A DNA stretch of 29,949 bases from a virus: positions 1 through 29,949 of IMG/VR virus record IMGVR_UViG_3300036799_000135. One strand, written 5' to 3'. Of this stretch, positions 13,015 to 20,399 are shown one piece after another (positions within the stretch are counted from its first letter, which is position 1; each line of letters starts with the position of its first letter). The translations under genes were made by a program, and so were the position numbers. Under the pieces are notes generated by a model. It was not told the origin of the DNA and made no database searches. It saw only the letters and a program-made list of their open reading frames with translations.

Positions 13015-13979
13015 TCCAGCCCATCGAGCAGACGCGGAGCCTGGAGGACATCGCCGACGACATCCGCGCCGCTCAGTACGAGGGCCGCCGCGCCATGCTC
13101 GACGGGGCTGTCCGCATCGGCCAGCTCCTGCTCGAAGCCAGGCCGCAGTTCACCGGCGACGAGAAGGGCTACCTGGCCTGGGCGCGGACCGAGTTCGGCT
13201 ACCGCCGTGCGCACGTCTTCAACCTGCTCAAGCTAGCGAACGAGGTCCAACGCGTTGGACGGGGTGCGCTGAATGGCAGTCTGCGCCAGGTATTGGCGGC
13301 GCTGATACCGGACGAGGAGGATGAGGAGCCGGCGCCGCCGCCGGAGCCGGGCACCGTCGAGCTGGACGAGGACGTGTCGCTGCTGCGCTACTGCCAGAAC
13401 CTCGACACCGCGACCATCGTGGCGCTGATCCTGGCCGTCTTCTTCGGCGACGCCGAGACCGCGCTCGACGTGACCTACGGGTCGGGCAACTTCTGGAACG
13501 GCAGCGCCCACGTGCGGGTGGCGGCGGCGCACGATGCCAACCCCAACCGGGCGCCGGGTGGAGCTGCGGATTTCCGCGAGCTGCACTATGGGGATAACTC
13601 CTTCGACGTGGTGGTATTCGACCCACCACATATCGCCGACGCCGGCGAGGAGTCGGTCATGGGACACCGCTTCGGCACGTACTCCAATGCCGAATTGCCG
13701 ACCGTGATCGCGGACGGCACGCGCGAGGCCTGGCGGGTGGCGAAGCTCGGCATCGTGGTGAAAGTGACGGACCACTCGCACAGTGGGCGGTACGTGCTCG
13801 AGTCGGACTGGGTGCGCTCTGCCATTGACGTTGCGCCGTATGACGTGGTGCATCAGGTGCGGACCGGCGCGCTGGTGGACCCGAAGTGGAACGAGCAGAT
13901 GAGCGCGTACAACAACGGCTCGACGTTTCTGATCTTCCGCAAGGACGGGCCGCTGCACCGGCGGCGGACGCGAGCATGA
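12999..13979 (+). CDS. DUF3102-like N-terminus fused to DPPH-motif DNA methyltransferase
   Basis: 326 residues from ATG 12999, preceded by GGGGG. The in-frame start at 12969 lies inside the previous gene. Residues 15-85 (YEGRRAMLDGAVRIGQLLLE, then KGYLAWARTEFGYRRAHVFNLLKLA) match the DUF3102 pattern found in phage ParB-like or DNA-binding proteins. After an acidic/Pro linker (106-125), residues 150-310 have methyltransferase motifs: I in LDVTYGSGNFW (156-166) and IV in VVVFDPPH (204-211). The DPP[YHW] motif is that of N6-adenine or N4-cytosine enzymes. Motif order is circularly plain (I before IV). It could protect phage DNA from host restriction or mark sites for a phage process. The fusion may direct the enzyme to a DNA site. 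Confidence 0.75.
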   Translation: MDLQVVQPIEQTRSLEDIADDIRAAQYEGRRAMLDGAVRIGQLLLEARPQFTGDEKGYLAWARTEFGYRRAHVFNLLKLANEVQRVGRGALNGSLRQVLAALIPDEEDEEPAPPPEPGTVELDEDVSLLRYCQNLDTATIVALILAVFFGDAETALDVTYGSGNFWNGSAHVRVAAAHDANPNRAPGGAADFRELHYGDNSFDVVVFDPPHIADAGEESVMGHRFGTYSNAELPTVIADGTREAWRVAKLGIVVKVTDHSHSGRYVLESDWVRSAIDVAPYDVVHQVRTGALVDPKWNEQMSAYNNGSTFLIFRKDGPLHRRRTRA

Positions 13980-14200
13980 GCCCGCGCGATCCGCTCGACG
14001 GCATGTCGGCCGACCTGATGCGGATCTACCGAACCTGGCCGCCGCTCGCGCGCTCCGCGTATCTGGAGTTCTGGGGCGAGCGGCCGACGACGCGGGGCGC
14101 GCACCGCGACACCATGACCGCGTTCTGGGCCGGCTGGAACGCCCGCGCCGGGCTGAAGGCTACGACGCCCGGCGAACAGACGACGGCGCGAGCCCCATGA
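13976..14200 (+). CDS. Small phage protein of unknown function
   Basis: 74 residues, ATG overlapping the methyltransferase stop (ATGA). The core is aromatic and helical (LMRIYRTWPPLARSAYLEFW, then TMTAFWAGWNARAG), a type often seen in small phage proteins that match dimensions of the DNA-metabolism block. The last 40 bases overlap convergently with the end of the XRE repressor gene on the minus strand. No family is recognised. Confidence 0.6.
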   Translation: MSPRDPLDGMSADLMRIYRTWPPLARSAYLEFWGERPTTRGAHRDTMTAFWAGWNARAGLKATTPGEQTTARAP

Positions 14201-14378
14201 GTTCCTCCAGCTCGACGCCGAGGGCGTCGGCCAAGCGGCGCACGGTGCTGGCGTGCGGATAGGTATGGCCGAGTTCGATCTGGCAGATCGTGTTGCGGGC
14301 GATGCCGGCTAGCTCGGCGAGGGCGTCCTGAGAGAGCGCGCGACGTTCGCGGATCTGTTTGAGTCTGGGCAGGCGCAT
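14160..14378 (-). CDS. XRE-family helix-turn-helix repressor
   Basis: 72 residues from ATG 14378; a GTG one codon earlier is also possible and GAAGG lies just before both. The protein is a compact Cro/CI-type domain: LKQIRERRALSQDALAELAG, then IARNTICQIELGHTYPHAST and VRRLADALGVELEEL. The recognition helix and the E-x-G turn are well kept. It is the only minus-strand gene inside a plus-strand block and is divergent from the gene at 14472, so it probably binds the 14380-14470 gap and controls the right-hand replication genes. It may be the lysogeny repressor, or a second regulator next to the PAS-HTH protein. Confidence 0.85.
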   Translation of the reverse strand: MRLPRLKQIRERRALSQDALAELAGIARNTICQIELGHTYPHASTVRRLADALGVELEELMGLAPSSVRRAS

Positions 14379-14471
14379 CACCTTCGGCCTGCCCAGTGGA
14401 GTGGGTGGTGGAATGCGATACACACACAGAAGCGTAACGGGTGCTGACCGCTTTCTGACAGGCGGCCAGCC

Positions 14472-14777
14472 GTGAAGCCGAACGGACACACGCGCGAGGC
14501 GCAGATCGTGGAGCTGCTCGAGGTGCTGGTGGACGCCACCGGCCGCTGCGCGGACGCGCTCGAGAAGCTCGTGCTGCTGCAGCCGCAGAGCGACTCGCGG
14601 CCATCGGCGTGGGTGGAGAACAACAGTCGCGGGACCACCACCGGCGTCAAGGGCTACGGCGACCCGACGCCGGTCGGAGTGACAGACATCGTGGACCGCG
14701 TGGCGCGCGAGGCGAAGCGGCTACAGGTGATGGCCAGCGGCTCGCTGGCGGGAGTGATGAATGAGCGAGACGACTGA
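14472..14777 (+). CDS. Small early protein upstream of annealing protein
   Basis: 101 residues from GTG 14472. Residues 8-40 form an amphipathic helix (AQIVELLEVLVDATGRCADA, then LEKLVLL). The middle is Gly/Ser/Thr-rich and the end helical again. It overlaps the next gene by 17 bases and is the first gene right of the XRE repressor. No family is recognised. A role in replication or in binding the annealing protein is possible by position. Confidence 0.6.
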   Translation: MKPNGHTREAQIVELLEVLVDATGRCADALEKLVLLQPQSDSRPSAWVENNSRGTTTGVKGYGDPTPVGVTDIVDRVAREAKRLQVMASGSLAGVMNERDD

Positions 14778-15963
14778 CACCGGCCTGGCGGTGCGCCAGG
14801 ACATCCTGAGCGAGCGCGAGCTGGACACGGTCCAGAAGGCGGGCTTCGGGATGACGATCCAGCCCGGCCAGCGCGAGGCGCTGCTGCTGCTGGCGCGGCG
14901 CTGGCAGCTCGATCCGGGGCTGGACCTTCAGGTGTACCAGGGGCGCCCGTGGATCACGATTGACGGGCGCGTGAAGATGGCGCGCCGCCATCCGCAGTTC
15001 GCGGGGCTGTCGACGCGCCCGCTGCCGGCGGCAGAGAAGATCGCGTGGGCGTACCCGGAGGAGGACATCGTGGTGGAGGCCACGATCCACACGCGCTCGT
15101 GGGGGGACATCTCGGCGCGCGGCCGGGTGCGGGCGGCAGAGCTGGAGATGAAGAAGGACCAGCGTGGGCCGACGCCGGTACAGAGCTACCCCTCCGAGAT
15201 GGCCGAGAAGCGCGCCATCGCTCGCGCCAGCCGCCTGGCGTTCGGCCAGGAGGTGCCGGACGACGAGGAATGGGAGCGGCTGGTCGACGCGGCCAACACC
15301 GAAGCGAGCGATGTCGAGCGCGATGCCGCGCGCTACAAGCGGATGACGGATGAATGGTTTGCCGACGAATTCCCATCGCCACCGGCGCGCGACGAGATGA
15401 AGGTGGAAACGACGCACTACGTCGACCGTACGGGTCAGCCGGTGGCTGGGCTGGAAGCGGTCGACACCAGCACCGGCGAGGTGATCGAGGCGACGACGGT
15501 GCCGGGCGAGGTGAGCGAAGAGACGGCCGCCGGTCATCAGACGATGCCGGAGCCAGAGCCGACCGCGTTCGATGACGTGGAGCCGGCCCCGGAGCCGCCC
15601 GGAGCGGCCCCGGAGCTCCGGGCGCCGCCCGTGGAGTCGGCCGACCGCGACGAGGTGCATGCCTGGGTGCAGTGGGTGCGCAACAAGATGGAGGCGCGCC
15701 AGGACCGGCGGCTGCGGGCCAACCGTGCGATCCAGAACCTGGCCGGCACGGTGATCGTGAAGTGCCTGGGTGACGGTCCGAAGCGGAAGGCGGAAGCGAA
15801 GTACGTGCTGCGCATGCTGACCGGTCGCACGGGCGAGCTGGCAGAGCTGGGCTATGGCGAGTGCGAGGTGATCACGGAGATCGCCGGCCAGGAGAACAGT
15901 CGGGCGTGGGAAGACTGGGCGACGCGGGTGGCCCAGGTTGCCAACCTGATGCCACCGGGCTAG
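14761..15963 (+). CDS. RecT/Bet-like single-strand annealing protein
   Basis: 400 residues from ATG 14761. The N-terminal 190 residues match the pattern of RecT/Red-beta-type annealing proteins. After a helical start (REALLLLARRWQLDPGLDLQ) come VYQGRPWITIDGRVKMARRH and PQFAGLSTR, then TPVQSYPSEMAEKRAIARAS and RLAFG. The last stretch is the family's conserved MxEKxAxxRAxRxAF-like helix. Residues 240-305 are an acidic, Pro-rich linker and the last 95 form a separate helical domain with basic patches (RRLRANRAIQN, KRKAEAKYVLRML). These proteins anneal complementary single strands for phage recombination and replication. The C-terminal extension is unusual and could be a partner-binding or SSB-binding domain. 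Confidence 0.65.
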   Translation: MSETTDTGLAVRQDILSERELDTVQKAGFGMTIQPGQREALLLLARRWQLDPGLDLQVYQGRPWITIDGRVKMARRHPQFAGLSTRPLPAAEKIAWAYPEEDIVVEATIHTRSWGDISARGRVRAAELEMKKDQRGPTPVQSYPSEMAEKRAIARASRLAFGQEVPDDEEWERLVDAANTEASDVERDAARYKRMTDEWFADEFPSPPARDEMKVETTHYVDRTGQPVAGLEAVDTSTGEVIEATTVPGEVSEETAAGHQTMPEPEPTAFDDVEPAPEPPGAAPELRAPPVESADRDEVHAWVQWVRNKMEARQDRRLRANRAIQNLAGTVIVKCLGDGPKRKAEAKYVLRMLTGRTGELAELGYGECEVITEIAGQENSRAWEDWATRVAQVANLMPPG

Positions 15964-15965
15964 GC

Positions 15966-16337
15966 ATGCCGTACGCGTTGTGGAGTGACGATGCTCATGG
16001 CAACCCGAAGCTGCTCGCGGCCGGGTTGCCAGCGATGGGGCTGTACGCCTGGTCGCTGAGCTACTGCGCGCACGTACTCAGCGACGGGTACGTGCCAGCG
16101 CGGGCGCTGCCGGCGCTGCCGGGTGTGCAGGCAGCGGTCAAGGTGCTGCTCAAGCAAGGGCTGTTCGAGCCGGCGAGCCAGGGCTACGCCATCCATGACT
16201 ACCTGCAGTACCAGAAGTCGCGGGCCGACGTGATGGCTGAGCGAGCGGCCAACGCGGAGCGCAAACGGAAGTACGCAGAGAGTCGAAAGTCGAACGGCCA
16301 CGTCCGGCCGGATTCCGGCGTCCGGCCGGACGTGTGA
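15966..16337 (+). CDS. Replication-initiation-like helical protein
   Basis: 123 residues from ATG 15966, two bases after the annealing-protein stop. The sequence reads like the winged-helix N-terminus of phage replisome organisers: LKQGLFEPASQGYAIHDYLQ followed by YQKSRADVMAERAANAERKR. The HDYLxYxxSRxxVxxxR segment is common in phage proteins that load the replicative helicase. The end is basic and disordered. GC repeats CCGGCCGGA with a TTCCGGCG copy occur at its 3' end (16300-16345). It lacks the C-terminal domain of full-length initiators, so it may be a short form. Confidence 0.6.
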   Translation: MPYALWSDDAHGNPKLLAAGLPAMGLYAWSLSYCAHVLSDGYVPARALPALPGVQAAVKVLLKQGLFEPASQGYAIHDYLQYQKSRADVMAERAANAERKRKYAESRKSNGHVRPDSGVRPDV

Positions 16338-16360
16338 TTCCGGCGCAGCCCGGACGGCAC

Positions 16361-16380
16361 CCAATCCAATCCAATCCAAT
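16361..16380 (+). repeat. (CCAAT)4 pentanucleotide tandem repeat
   Basis: Four perfect CCAAT copies followed by CCGAT, in the 147-base gap between the genes at 15966 and 16485. The gap also holds palindromic CCGG-rich sequence (16300-16340) and a GAGACGGTCTC inverted repeat (16388-16398). AT-richer iterons next to a replication protein could mark an origin, but there are only four copies. Confidence 0.6.
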
Positions 16381-16484
16381 CCGATAGAGGAGACGGTCTC
16401 TCCGGTCGTCTCCGGAGTGTGTGTAGTGCTGCTGATGCTGGTGAACCGCAAGCCGGTTTCGCGCGCGCGCACGAGGACAGTGCG

Positions 16485-17060
16485 ATGTTGACCAAGGACG
16501 AGGCGCAGGAAATCGGCAAGGAATACAAGGCGCGCTTTGCCAACGTGGACGCGTTCGTGCGGTCGGTCCAGCGCTGGCAGATGGAGGGCGGCGCGGACTC
16601 GGCGGCCGGGCTGCGACGCTGGCTCGAGCGCGATCTGCGGCGCGACCAGGCGGCGCACGGCGCGCTCAGCGTGGTGCCGCGCGAGCCCGACGTGCCGATG
16701 CCCAACGGCGTCGAGCTGAGCGACTGCTGGCACTGCCAGGGACGCGGCTTCATCCGTCGAGACTTCGAGCCCTCGCACCCGGACTTCGGCCAGGCGCTGA
16801 CCTGTCCGGCGTGCGGCGGTGGCGTGCGGCGTTGCGGCTGTCGCATGTGCTCCACCAGCCCCAGCAGCATTGATGTCTCAACAGGAGAAGTGACGGTGTA
16901 CGACCACTCGCGGTGCGTCGACTCCACCGGCCATGACTACGACCACCCGGAGGCGTGCCCGAGGTGCCTGGAGTCGGGCGTGCAGCACCGCCCGCTGCCG
17001 AAGGGCATCGACCACGTGGCAGTGCTCAAGGGTGAGCTGGACAAGCGGAGGATCGTGTGA
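16485..17060 (+). CDS. Zinc-ribbon protein (DnaJ-like Cys motif)
   Basis: 191 residues from ATG 16485, with GAGGA about 9 bases upstream; the frame is open further left but without a ribosome site. The N-terminal 75 residues are helical (DEAQEIGKEYKARFANVDAF). A central zinc module has CWHCQGRGF and CPACGGGVRRCGCRMC; the CxxCxGxG form is that of DnaJ-type zinc fingers. A third pair follows (HPEACPRCLESG). Such proteins often bind nucleic acid or partner proteins in phage replication. The stop overlaps the next GTG by GTGA. Confidence 0.65.
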   Translation: MLTKDEAQEIGKEYKARFANVDAFVRSVQRWQMEGGADSAAGLRRWLERDLRRDQAAHGALSVVPREPDVPMPNGVELSDCWHCQGRGFIRRDFEPSHPDFGQALTCPACGGGVRRCGCRMCSTSPSSIDVSTGEVTVYDHSRCVDSTGHDYDHPEACPRCLESGVQHRPLPKGIDHVAVLKGELDKRRIV

Positions 17061-17308
17061 TCGTTGAAGTAGCGCCAGGGAGCTGGCACGCCACGCGGTA
17101 CGGCGAGCACACGCACCAGTGCCGTGGGCACATGGAGCACATGCGCCGCATGCGGTGCCTGATGTGCAGCCTGCCGGGCGACTGCGCGCATCTGCATTTC
17201 GAGCCCTGCCACTGCTTCCCAAGCCACGGCTGCGATGAGTGCCTGTTCGAGCTGGAGGACAAGGAATGGCCCTGGTCAAGGATCCGAAGACTGGCCGTAC
17301 CCGCGTGA
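17057..17308 (+). CDS. Cys/His-rich small protein
   Basis: 83 residues from a GTG overlapping the preceding stop (GTGA). It has nine Cys and several His in pairs (THQCRGHMEHMRRMRCLMCS, then DCAHLHFEPCHC and HGCDEC), enough for two zinc sites. No membrane segment. It overlaps the next gene by 43 bases. No family is recognised; it could be a metal-binding adaptor within the replication/modification block. Confidence 0.6.
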   Translation: MIVEVAPGSWHATRYGEHTHQCRGHMEHMRRMRCLMCSLPGDCAHLHFEPCHCFPSHGCDECLFELEDKEWPWSRIRRLAVPA

Positions 17309-17475
17309 TCGAGTCCTGCCGGAGCTGCGGCGCCGACATCTACTGGTCGACCACGGACAAGGACAAGGCGTGCCCGTACGACGTGGTCGACGGCGAGCCG
17401 ACGCGTGAGTCGCACTTCAGGAGCTGTCCGCACGCAAGGCAGTGGAGCAAGCGTGCGAGCAGTGAGTCTGTTTAG
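17266..17475 (+). CDS. Small zinc-binding protein
   Basis: 69 residues from ATG 17266 with GGAGG 9 bases upstream. It has CRSCGADIYW (a rubredoxin-like knuckle) with CPYD and CPHARQW completing a likely four-Cys/His site. The sequence is of a type common in phages, often read as a zinc-ribbon that binds nucleic acid. It overlaps the cytosine methyltransferase start by 23 bases, so the two are probably co-translated. Confidence 0.65.
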   Translation: MALVKDPKTGRTRVIESCRSCGADIYWSTTDKDKACPYDVVDGEPTRESHFRSCPHARQWSKRASSESV

Positions 17476-18457
17476 CGGCGTCGGTGGCTTCGAGCTGGGA
17501 TTCGAGCGGGCCGGCATCCGGACTATCCTGCAGGCTGAAAGTGACCCGCAGTGTCGCGCCGTGCTCGAGCGGCGCTTTCCGGAAATTCCGCGGCTGAAGG
17601 ATGTCCGAGATGTTGGTCACCCGCTCGGTGTGGATCTCGTCTACGGCGGATTCCCATGCCAGGATGTCAGCCTGGCCGGTCGGCGGCGCGGCCTTTCCGG
17701 TGCTCGCAGCTCACTCTGGTTTGAGTTTGAACGAGTGCTGCGCGATCTGCGGCCACGATGGTGCGTCGTTGAGAATGTTCCCGGACTTCTTAGCAGTCAT
17801 CGCGGGCGCGATTTCGCCACGATCCTCCTGGCGCTGGATGAACTCGGGTATGGCGTGGCGTGGCGGACTCTGGACGCGCGATGGTTCGGAGTCGCCCAGC
17901 GTCGTAAGAGGGTGTTCCTTGTCGGCTGTCTTGGAGACCCGCACCCTGCCCAGCAGGTACTGGCTGTCTGCGAGAGCTGCGGAGGGTATCCTGCGGCGCG
18001 CCGCCGCGCGTGGCCGACCGCTGGAGACAAAGCTGATGGCGGCGCTGACGACATTGGCTATGCGGTCAGCTCCCAGCAGAAGCACTACGACCGCGAGCAG
18101 ACGTACGTCCTCGCGACGCCGCTCACCGCGTCTGACGGACACCACGGTTGGCGTGGACCACGCGGTGACGGACAGGACAACCTGATCGTCTCGAGCGGCG
18201 TGCGGCGTCTGACGCCGCTCGAGTGTGAACGCCTGATGGGCTGGCCTGATGGCTGGACCGATGTCGACGGCTTGGCCGACACGCCGCGCTACCGCATGAT
18301 CGGCAACGGCGTGGTCGCGCCGGTCGCGGAATGGCTCGGCCACCGGCTGGTCGCGGTCGACGCACACACAAAAGCGGGCCAGCCTCACGAGGAGACTGAC
18401 CCGCAGTGGACGCAGCTCGCGCTGCCGCCCGACGTGGTGGTCGACGTGCGCTACTGA
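17453..18457 (+). CDS. dcm: C5-cytosine DNA methyltransferase
   Basis: 334 residues from GTG 17453 with GGAG 6 bases upstream; the longer frame reaches 17405 but lies in the previous gene. Motifs are in canonical order: I SLFSGVGGFELGF, IV GGFPCQDVS with catalytic Cys 69, VI ENVPG, VIII QRRKRVF, and IX-X LTPLECERLMGWPDGW with RMIGNGVVAPVAEWL. It moves a methyl group from AdoMet to C5 of cytosine in a short site given by the target region (about 190-270), which is short. With the DPPH enzyme at 12999 this makes two modification genes in one phage, suggesting strong restriction pressure. No partner restriction gene is seen. It meets the minus-strand operon tail to tail with a 7-base overlap. 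Confidence 0.92.
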   Translation: MRAVSLFSGVGGFELGFERAGIRTILQAESDPQCRAVLERRFPEIPRLKDVRDVGHPLGVDLVYGGFPCQDVSLAGRRRGLSGARSSLWFEFERVLRDLRPRWCVVENVPGLLSSHRGRDFATILLALDELGYGVAWRTLDARWFGVAQRRKRVFLVGCLGDPHPAQQVLAVCESCGGYPAARRRAWPTAGDKADGGADDIGYAVSSQQKHYDREQTYVLATPLTASDGHHGWRGPRGDGQDNLIVSSGVRRLTPLECERLMGWPDGWTDVDGLADTPRYRMIGNGVVAPVAEWLGHRLVAVDAHTKAGQPHEETDPQWTQLALPPDVVVDVRY

Positions 18458-18639
18458 CGCTGGCGCGTCTTCCCAAGCAGCAGGAGCACCACGCCGACCA
18501 CGAGCATGGCCACGAGCCCGACCAGCACGAGCGTCGGCCCGATGCCCACGATGGGCTGCGTCCTGAGGTTGAGTGCCAGAAGCACCAGGCAGGCGAGCGC
18601 GAAGCCGGTCAGGTACTGGCCCCACCGCGTGACGGTCAT
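18451..18639 (-). CDS. Small two-pass membrane protein
   Basis: 62 residues, ATG overlapping the upstream stop (ATGA). Two hydrophobic helices (GFALACLVLLAL and TLVLVGLVAMLVVGVVLLLL) are separated by a short loop with Arg-Thr-Gln-Pro. The C-terminus is basic (KTRQRQ). This is the last gene of a tightly overlapping minus-strand operon. Possible roles are superinfection exclusion or a holin-like function; neither is shown. Confidence 0.6.
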   Translation of the reverse strand: MTVTRWGQYLTGFALACLVLLALNLRTQPIVGIGPTLVLVGLVAMLVVGVVLLLLGKTRQRQ

Positions 18640-18821
18640 GGCAGCTCCACGTACACGTCGGTGTTGGGCTCGCGCAGCTTGAGCATGATGGCCGACCCGC
18701 CCTGCTCGGGCCGGACCATGAAGGAGATCCGCTCGCCATCGTCCGGGCCTCCTTCGACCACGCCGCCGAACAGGATCTGGCTGTCGTCCAGAATGACGGT
18801 CACCTTCACCTTCCGAGTCAT
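18636..18821 (-). CDS. Small beta-rich protein of unknown function
   Basis: 61 residues, ATG overlapping the upstream stop (ATGA). Alternating strands (KVKVTVILDDSQILFGGVVE, then ERISFMVRPE, SAIMLKLRE, VYVELP) suggest a small beta sandwich or barrel. There are no Cys and no basic patch. It resembles the small proteins that phage accessory operons commonly carry and is unassigned. Confidence 0.6.
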   Translation of the reverse strand: MTRKVKVTVILDDSQILFGGVVEGGPDDGERISFMVRPEQGGSAIMLKLREPNTDVYVELP

Positions 18822-19129
18822 GACGCGTCTTCCCGTGGGTAGTTCTGTCGACGCGCGTGGTCGGCGCAGGCGGGGCAGTCGCGGGCCGCGCTCGAGCTGA
18901 CCGGCGCATAGCGCGTCTCCCGGTCAGTCGCGACCGGCCGGAGCGGCTGGTCGCGCTCGACAGACTCGAACAGCTCGGCGTCGTCCACCGCTGTCCACGT
19001 GGCGCCGTGCGGCAGCGGCGCGTCGAGGATGTGCTCCGCGATGTGGTTGAGAATCAGGCGCGCCTGATCGTCGTCGTCGGCGACGAAGAACAGCGGCGCG
19101 CCGAACCTGGCCACGTAGTAACGGCTCAT
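18818..19129 (-). CDS. Small accessory protein of unknown function
   Basis: 103 residues from ATG 19129, overlapping the HTH-gene stop (ATGA). The N-terminal 60 residues are mixed alpha/beta (RYYVARFGAPLFFVADDDDQ, then ARLILNHIAEHIL). The C-terminal 30 have a CPACADH motif and end in PREDAS. The codons for that EDA carry one of the repeated GCGTCTTC sequences of this operon. No family is recognised. Confidence 0.6.
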   Translation of the reverse strand: MSRYYVARFGAPLFFVADDDDQARLILNHIAEHILDAPLPHGATWTAVDDAELFESVERDQPLRPVATDRETRYAPVSSSAARDCPACADHARRQNYPREDAS

Positions 19130-19455
19130 GGCTCACCTCGCACAATGTCGCGCACCGCGTGGTAGGCGATGAGCGGCGCACCGTCCAGCTCCCAGCGGCG
19201 CACGGAGCTGGGCGAAACGTCGAGGCGTCTTCCCAGCTCGCGATAGGACCAGCCCATGGCTTCGCGCATGCTCGTGATGAGCGCGCCACGATCCATAGCG
19301 CGTCTTGCCGAGTCGCGCGAAGCTTCGACGGCGGCCTGGCGCTCCTGATCGTGGGCGCGCTTCCACTCGTCGGCGGTCATGCCAGAGTCGGCGAAGGCAC
19401 GAAGCGAGCGGTAGGGCCGGCTGTATCGCCGGCCCCCTGCAACCTGACCGCTCAT
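19126..19455 (-). CDS. Small HTH protein
   Basis: 109 residues from ATG 19455, overlapping the upstream stop (ATGA); an ATG 11 codons earlier is less likely. Residues 65-105 carry an HTH of the MerR/XRE kind (ITSMREAMGWSYRELGRRLD, then VSPSSVRRWELDGAPL), with the SSVRRWE recognition helix. The N-terminal region is a charged helix (ADEWKRAHDQERQAAVEASR). It is likely a DNA-binding regulator or a phage excision-type adaptor, in an operon of otherwise unknown small proteins. Confidence 0.65.
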   Translation of the reverse strand: MSGQVAGGRRYSRPYRSLRAFADSGMTADEWKRAHDQERQAAVEASRDSARRAMDRGALITSMREAMGWSYRELGRRLDVSPSSVRRWELDGAPLIAYHAVRDIVRGEP

Positions 19456-19652
19456 GGTTGAATCCCAAGCGAGCGGCAGTACCCGCACAGCCCGCCGCGC
19501 GGGTCATGACGCGTCGTCGCGAGCGGGCAGCGGACGTTGCTGCACGTCGGGCGGGCGCCGCCACATGCGCAGTCGGACGTGCAGGCGGCGCCGTTGTAGT
19601 CACCCTCGCAGCAGATACCCTGCGAGCTGACCACGCACAGACGCGCGCTCAT
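19452..19652 (-). CDS. Very Cys-rich small protein
   Basis: 66 residues, ATG 19652 overlapping the upstream stop. It has ten Cys (GICCEGDYNGAACTSDCACG, then CSNVRCP and LCGYC) in closely spaced pairs, enough for two or more zinc sites. It is unlike neighbouring proteins in composition. No family is recognised. The third-position GC and ATGA overlaps on both sides support it as a real gene. Confidence 0.6.
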   Translation of the reverse strand: MSARLCVVSSQGICCEGDYNGAACTSDCACGGARPTCSNVRCPLATTRHDPRGGLCGYCRSLGIQP

Positions 19653-19876
19653 GGCCGGCGCCCCACGAAGTTGTCAGAGCCGGGGTCGGCGGCGTCGGCC
19701 AGCCACTCGCCGGCGTGCTGCGCGCACAATGGCGCGTCTTCGCCAGTACCGTCATGCCAGACGACGCTCGCCGCCTGATCGCAGCCACCGGGGCGCGACG
19801 CGTCTTCGCACGTCAGAATGTCGGGGTGATTCCACTCGCCGGCGTGCTGCGCGGCGGTGATAACGATGCTTCCCAT
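19649..19876 (-). CDS. Small protein with duplicated AQHAGEW motif
   Basis: 75 residues from ATG 19876. The heptamer AQHAGEW occurs twice, at residues 9-15 and 52-58, encoded by nearly identical DNA (near 19700 and 19840). Each copy lies by a Cys/Asp pattern (LTCEDA and GTGEDAPLC), so the protein looks like two divergent copies of one zinc-knuckle-like unit. It is the first gene of the overlap chain that runs to 18451. No family is recognised. Confidence 0.6.
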   Translation of the reverse strand: MGSIVITAAQHAGEWNHPDILTCEDASRPGGCDQAASVVWHDGTGEDAPLCAQHAGEWLADAADPGSDNFVGRRP

Positions 19877-19937
19877 CAGAGTGGAGATGTCCTCTCGTGG
19901 CCAGTCTCATCAGTGCCGGGCGGCCAGCTCCGGTCAG

Positions 19938-19965
19938 ACGTGACGCGTCTTCGGAAGCGTCACGT
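19938..19965. terminator. 9-bp perfect hairpin between accessory genes
   Basis: ACGTGACGC (19938-19946) and GCGTCACGT (19957-19965) form a 9-bp stem with a 10-base loop that contains the repeated GTCTTC. It lies just after the stop of the minus-strand gene ending at 19974. There is only a weak T run on the plus side, so it may be a processing site or factor-dependent terminator. Confidence 0.45.
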
Positions 19966-19973
19966 TTCGACTG

Positions 19974-20399
19974 TCAGTCGAAGTCGGCCCAGACGCGCTC
20001 GCCAAATTGCGCGGTCGCGGCGCGGAGCTGGCAGACGATCACATCGGCGAGCTGACGCTCCGTCAGTGTGCAGGCGCCTTCGGGCCCGTCTTCGTACCAC
20101 GCGCGCATATCGGTCTGGTAATCGTCGGCGCCCCATTCCATGGCGGCCGCGTCGACCGCAGTGCGGCCGGTATAGAAGTCGAGACGACTTGCCTGCGGCG
20201 CGTCTTCGCGAATAACGCCGGGGCCCGCCATCACGTCCGGCTCGCCGAGTACCGGGCGACCGGTCGCGTCGCGGTTCGGCTCGCCACCGGTACGCCATGC
20301 GTAAATGGTCATGACGCCGCCGCCGGTATGCTCGACATATGCGAAGTAGCCTGCAGTCATGATGTGGTCGGCGATGGTATCCATGTTGATCGGGTTCAT
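19974..20399 (-). CDS. Accessory protein of unknown function
   Basis: 141 residues from ATG 20399, overlapping the upstream stop (ATGA). It is acidic, with mixed strands and helices (ADHIMTAGYFAYVEHTGGGV, later RLDFYTGRTAVDAAAMEWGA), and has no Cys-pair, HTH or membrane segment. A stretch with WYEDGPEGACTLTERQLADVIV looks like a compact C-terminal helix pair. No family is recognised. The 9-bp hairpin follows its stop. Confidence 0.6.
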   Translation of the reverse strand: MNPINMDTIADHIMTAGYFAYVEHTGGGVMTIYAWRTGGEPNRDATGRPVLGEPDVMAGPGVIREDAPQASRLDFYTGRTAVDAAAMEWGADDYQTDMRAWYEDGPEGACTLTERQLADVIVCQLRAATAQFGERVWADFD

